Of a DNA stretch of 64,000 nt, positions 61,272-64,000 are shown piece after piece (positions within the stretch are counted from its first letter, which is position 1; each line of letters begins with the position of its first letter). Both the position numbers and the translations under genes were made by a program. Location of the stretch: contig NZ_KV878783.1 of the NCBI RefSeq assembly GCF_001890765.1, positions 3,934,771-3,998,770 on the forward strand, read 5' to 3'. This stretch comes from Spirulina major PCC 6313. Lineage in GTDB: Bacteria; Cyanobacteriota; Cyanobacteriia; Cyanobacteriales; Spirulinaceae. The notes under the pieces are model-generated. The model worked only from the letters and a program-made list of their open reading frames with translations. It was not told the origin of the DNA and did not search any database.

Positions 61272-62822
61272 ATGATTACTGAAGCTCAGGCTCATCAGGC
61301 GTTGCTGGAATTTTTGCGATCGCAAGACCGACCCCTTTGGCAACACCATCTCACCTTAACCCGGCTCGTCGTCCGTGCCTTCCGGCTTGGGCGATCGGCC
61401 CTGATCCAAACCGCCACCCGTCCCGCCACCTATCGCCTCAGCTATCTCGCGGCTGCCCTCCTCTGGCCCGATGCTGTTGTCCTAGTCACGCCGGAATTTC
61501 ATCATGAATCCTTGCTCACCGTTGATATTCCGCGCCTCTTAGGGGCGTTTGGGGTGACAAAAGCAGTACAAACCGGTGAGCAGATGCCGCCGGAGTTTCA
61601 GGGGCTTTGGGTGACTACGCCCGAAACTTGGCTCGGCGATCGCCTCTCTGCTTGTGGTGGCTTTCCCCCCCAGATTCCCACCCTGATTGATCCCGCTGAC
61701 GATTGGGCCCAACTCACCCGCCAACACCTCACCCTCACCCTCACCCCCCAGGATTGGGATGCCCTGTGGCGATCGTGGCTCGCCCACCCCGATCAACCCG
61801 ACCCCCAACAGATCATCCTGAATCTGTACCAAAGCATCACCCAAGCCATTCGCCGCCGTCCCAGCAACCCCTACCACAGCCACCCCCTCAACCCTGAGGA
61901 ACTCGACCAACTCACCACCCTCCACGAGCAACTCCCCCCCGCCCCCCTACCGCCCCCCTGGGAGCAATTCCGTCAACAATGGCCGCAACCGGGGCAACTC
62001 CATTGGGCCAGCCGCAATGCTGCAACGCAACAGGTCAATCTCCACCTCGCGCCCATTGAGGTAGATCAGCCCTTACGAGGGATTTGGGAGCAACAACCGA
62101 TTGTTTTGATGGGCGGGTTTTTAGGGCTTGAAACCAACAAGGGGCATCGCTATCGGCAACAGTTAGGCCTGGGGGATTGGATGCAAGTTAAGTTTTCCCC
62201 CCAGCGTCAAAACGACTATATCCAGCTTTATATCCCCGATCGCATGCCGCTCCCCAACACACGGGATTTTCAGCCCCGCCTCTTGGATCAAGTGTTGCGC
62301 CTCTGTCGCGGTGGCATGATCAGTCAGCGGCGGAGCCATCGCCACCCCCCCGATTGGATTGCCCCGTTGAAACGTCCGGTCGTGGTGATTGTGGATGATG
62401 TGCCCCTACGCGGACAAGTGGCGGCAACGGTGGCGGCGGAGTTTGGCTCTGTGGTGAAGGTGGAGCAGAAGGGGCTTGCGCCGGAGGGGATTTTGGTCTG
62501 TGGCTGGACGTTCTGGCGTTGCCATCAAGAGGCTTTACCCTTGCCGCAGTTGCTGATCATTGCCACGTTGCCCCTGCCATCGATGGAAAATCCCCTGGTG
62601 GCCGGTCGTGTCCGCCATTATAAACACCAACACCAAGACTGGTTTCACTACTACTTGTTGCCGGTGGCAATGCAGGAATTGCAGCGGGCGATCGTGCCGG
62701 TGCGGGAGGTGCAGGGGGTGGTGGCGCTCTTGGATAATCGGGTCAATCATCGCAGCTACGGGGCGAAGATTTTGACGGCGTTAGAGCCGATGGCGCGGGT
62801 GAATACGATTGATTTTGTTTAA
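61272..62822 (+). CDS. DinG/XPD-type helicase-like protein with eroded motifs
   Basis: 516 residues from ATG 61272. Overall order follows cyanobacterial DinG-like helicases: N-terminal 'LRSQDRPLWQHHLTLTRLV', motif I region 'ALIQTATRPATYRLSYLAA', motif II region 'PTLIDPADDWAQL', and a C-terminal half ending 'PLPSMENPLVAGRVRHYKHQ' and 'VALLDNRVNHRSYGAKIL'. The Walker A GxGKT is replaced (TATRPAT) and DEAD-type motif II reads DPADD, so ATP hydrolysis is doubtful. The closing motif VI arginines are only partly kept. It could be a non-catalytic paralogue. Family call by overall layout from memory. Confidence 0.75.
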   Translation: MITEAQAHQALLEFLRSQDRPLWQHHLTLTRLVVRAFRLGRSALIQTATRPATYRLSYLAAALLWPDAVVLVTPEFHHESLLTVDIPRLLGAFGVTKAVQTGEQMPPEFQGLWVTTPETWLGDRLSACGGFPPQIPTLIDPADDWAQLTRQHLTLTLTPQDWDALWRSWLAHPDQPDPQQIILNLYQSITQAIRRRPSNPYHSHPLNPEELDQLTTLHEQLPPAPLPPPWEQFRQQWPQPGQLHWASRNAATQQVNLHLAPIEVDQPLRGIWEQQPIVLMGGFLGLETNKGHRYRQQLGLGDWMQVKFSPQRQNDYIQLYIPDRMPLPNTRDFQPRLLDQVLRLCRGGMISQRRSHRHPPDWIAPLKRPVVVIVDDVPLRGQVAATVAAEFGSVVKVEQKGLAPEGILVCGWTFWRCHQEALPLPQLLIIATLPLPSMENPLVAGRVRHYKHQHQDWFHYYLLPVAMQELQRAIVPVREVQGVVALLDNRVNHRSYGAKILTALEPMARVNTIDFV

Positions 62823-62983
62823 GTCTGGATTGATGGCAAACCGAAATAAGTCCTCGCGGCAATGCTGCCGCAGATTAGACCCTTGCGCAGAGTCAAGACT
62901 TATGATTCGGATCGGATTGAATGGCCAACGCTCAAGGTGACGGTCGGTGCGTTGTGATGGTGCGTTACGTTTCGCTAACAGCA

Positions 62984-63107
62984 CCCTACTGCCATGGCAC
63001 AGCTAAAGTAGTACTTTACAGTAGGGTGGGTTGGGTGGATTTAACTCTTGCCATTGATGCAATCCAGCGATTAACCAAAACTCACTTTTTAAGATGTGTC
63101 GTGCTAT
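62984..63107 (+). repeat. second MITE-like repeat family, copy B
   Basis: CCCTACTGCCATGGCACAGC at the start, GTAGGGTGGGTT inside, TGTGTCGTGCTAT at the end; same order and length as the repeat at 57349-57471. It lies between the DinG-like gene and the CTAG-bounded repeat copy 2. Stretch 62823-63269 holds no gene. Confidence 0.55.
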
Positions 63108-63141
63108 TACAAGTATCCTGATTCTTAGCCTTGATGCTGTA

Positions 63142-63273
63142 CTAGTGGACTGTCTAGCCTCAGATGGCAAGTAACTTGAAGACTGAGCGAAGTTGAAGTC
63201 TGGTGCTCCGGGGTTCGACGACCCTCACCCCTCTGGATAACAACTCACCTTTTTAAGCTAGACAAGACACTAG
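63142..63273 (-). repeat. MITE-like 132-bp element, copy 2 (at the ruvA stop codon)
   Basis: Reverse complement of 9243-9374 with four mismatches over 132 bp. Its CTAG end supplies the TAG stop of ruvA (minus strand), and its orientation relative to ruvA is the same as that of copy 1 to dps: the gene's stop is followed directly by TGTCTTGTCTAGCTTAAAAA. Confidence 0.85.
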
Positions 63274-63899
63274 CCTTGACTGAGCCAAGCGATCGCTGCT
63301 TTGATCCATAATTCCGGCGCGGGGGTTTTGAGGAGTTGGGGGTCTTGGTGGAGGTGGATGAGGGCCGAGGTGATTTCGTCTTGGTCGTAACCGAGGGCGA
63401 GGAGGGTGAGTTCTACATCTTCTTGGAGGGTGGGGTCAAGGTTGGCGGTGGCGGGTGGGGCGATTTGGGCGGTGGTGCGCCATTGGGCGAGGCTGGTTTT
63501 CAGTTCGAGGGCGATGCGTTCGGCGGTTTTTTTGCCCACGCCGGGGGTTTTGATTAAAACGCGGGTGTTGTTGGTGACGATCGCTTGCACCAATTCCTCT
63601 AACCCCAGGGCATCGAGAAGGGCGATCGCTAACTGGGCCCCGATGCCGCTGACGGCGATTAACTGGCGAAATAGATCCCGCTCAGCCATGGACGCAAAGC
63701 CATAGAGCAGGGTTTGATCCTCGCGGGTTTGGTGGTGGGTGAAGATTTGGAGCATCTCCCCTGTGCCGGTGGGTAATTGTGTCGCCCACCGGCCGGGAAT
63801 CTGCACTTCATAGCCGATCTGATTCACTTCAACGATCGCCACCAGCCGCTGATTGCGCCGCTGCACCGCTACCACTTGACCGTTGAGATAACTAATCAT
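63270..63899 (-). CDS. ruvA: Holliday junction branch migration protein RuvA
   Basis: 209 residues from ATG 63899 (MISYLNGQVVAV). Binds four-way junctions and directs the RuvB motor in recombination repair. An OB-fold N-terminus, then two helix-hairpin-helix motifs ('LIAVSGIGAQLAIALLDALG' and 'LIKTPGVGKKTAERIALELK') and a C-terminal domain III (DVELTLLALGYDQDEITSAL) that contacts RuvB. The stop codon TAG is part of the MITE-like repeat. The start overlaps the stop of an upstream minus-strand gene (ATGA). Confidence 0.95.
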   Translation of the reverse strand: MISYLNGQVVAVQRRNQRLVAIVEVNQIGYEVQIPGRWATQLPTGTGEMLQIFTHHQTREDQTLLYGFASMAERDLFRQLIAVSGIGAQLAIALLDALGLEELVQAIVTNNTRVLIKTPGVGKKTAERIALELKTSLAQWRTTAQIAPPATANLDPTLQEDVELTLLALGYDQDEITSALIHLHQDPQLLKTPAPELWIKAAIAWLSQG

Positions 63900-64000
63900 C
63901 GCCCTCCGGTGAGGCGCGATCGCACCCGTCGCCACAGCCCAATGACCGCATCTTCCACCCGTGCCATCAACCGGTCAAAGGCCCCTAGCACCACTTCGAG
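63896..64000 (-). CDS. C-terminal end of an unidentified gene upstream of ruvA (partial)
   Basis: Only the last 34 codons are inside the window, ending ...GLWRRVRSRLTGGR and TGA. The TGA overlaps the ruvA ATG by two bases (ATGA), which supports a real, translationally coupled gene. The visible part is helical with a basic end; no family can be assigned from so little. Confidence 0.45.
   Translation of the reverse strand, partial: LEVVLGAFDRLMARVEDAVIGLWRRVRSRLTGGR

Noticed and set aside
1-64000. Repeated GCGATCGC as arrays or regulatory sites
   Set aside because: It is the genome-wide HIP1 palindrome of cyanobacteria, found alike in genes and gaps; not clustered into an array.

Overview
This window is a stretch of cyanobacterial chromosome. 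The palindrome GCGATCGC (HIP1) is scattered densely through genes and intergenic DNA. Cyanobacterial marker genes are present: ndhD, petG, a homogentisate phytyltransferase of tocopherol synthesis, a DHNA-CoA hydrolase of phylloquinone synthesis, an acyl-ACP synthetase, a CSP41-like epimerase, a DUF1815 protein and a probable EbsA. No rRNA, confident tRNA, CRISPR array or phage region was seen. I cannot name the species.

Layout. Positions 1-3007 hold three tightly packed genes of unknown function. Positions 3060-5330 (minus strand) hold a two-gene unit: a ParA ATPase fused to an N-terminal PD-(D/E)XK nuclease-like domain, followed without spacing by a ParB-like protein with helix-hairpin-helix motifs. 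An IS4-type remnant and a URC4/DUF1688 gene follow. Positions 7.1-11.2 kb form a stress cluster: type II peroxiredoxin behind a PerR-like 7-1-7 box, ZIP metal transporter, Dps, DUF2267 protein and Hsp20. Positions 11.3-22.7 kb carry a TPR/coiled-coil pair, a SurE fused to a formylglycine-generating-enzyme-like domain, pheS, a cobK operon, a YihY/BrkB protein, upp, a YggT protein, the CSP41-like epimerase and a hybrid sensor kinase.

Positions 23-33 kb hold DUF1815, ndhD, the acyl-ACP synthetase gene (aas), ylqD-like, ebsA-like, a DRTGG phosphotransacetylase-like gene and ispG. The aas gene is cut by a complete 1,484-bp IS4-family element with 18-bp perfect inverted ends and a 9-bp target duplication; removing the element plus one repeat restores a 646-codon reading frame. 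Positions 32.8-36 kb have two Uma2 paralogues flanking an SLH-domain porin-like gene. Positions 36-45 kb carry housekeeping genes (ldcA-like, HPT, potC, mrdA, an M50 protease, argG, aroK). Positions 46-50 kb carry a polar amino-acid ABC transporter (binding protein and two permeases, without an ATPase) and petG. Positions 50-64 kb carry rsmD, two Nudix-like genes, a GT4 glycosyltransferase, a tandem nucleotide-cyclase protein, a retropepsin-like protein, an ABC exporter, menI, ureF, tyrA, a pentapeptide-repeat protein, a DinG-like protein with eroded helicase motifs and ruvA.

The most notable observations are the nuclease-ParA/ParB-HhH unit, the IS disruption of aas together with an A7 slippery site in the transposase, the SurE-FGE fusion, a cyclase whose two domains appear to supply complementary halves of one active site, and a 132-bp MITE-like element. 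Its two copies (97% identical) both sit exactly on a gene's TAG stop codon, in the same orientation relative to that gene.
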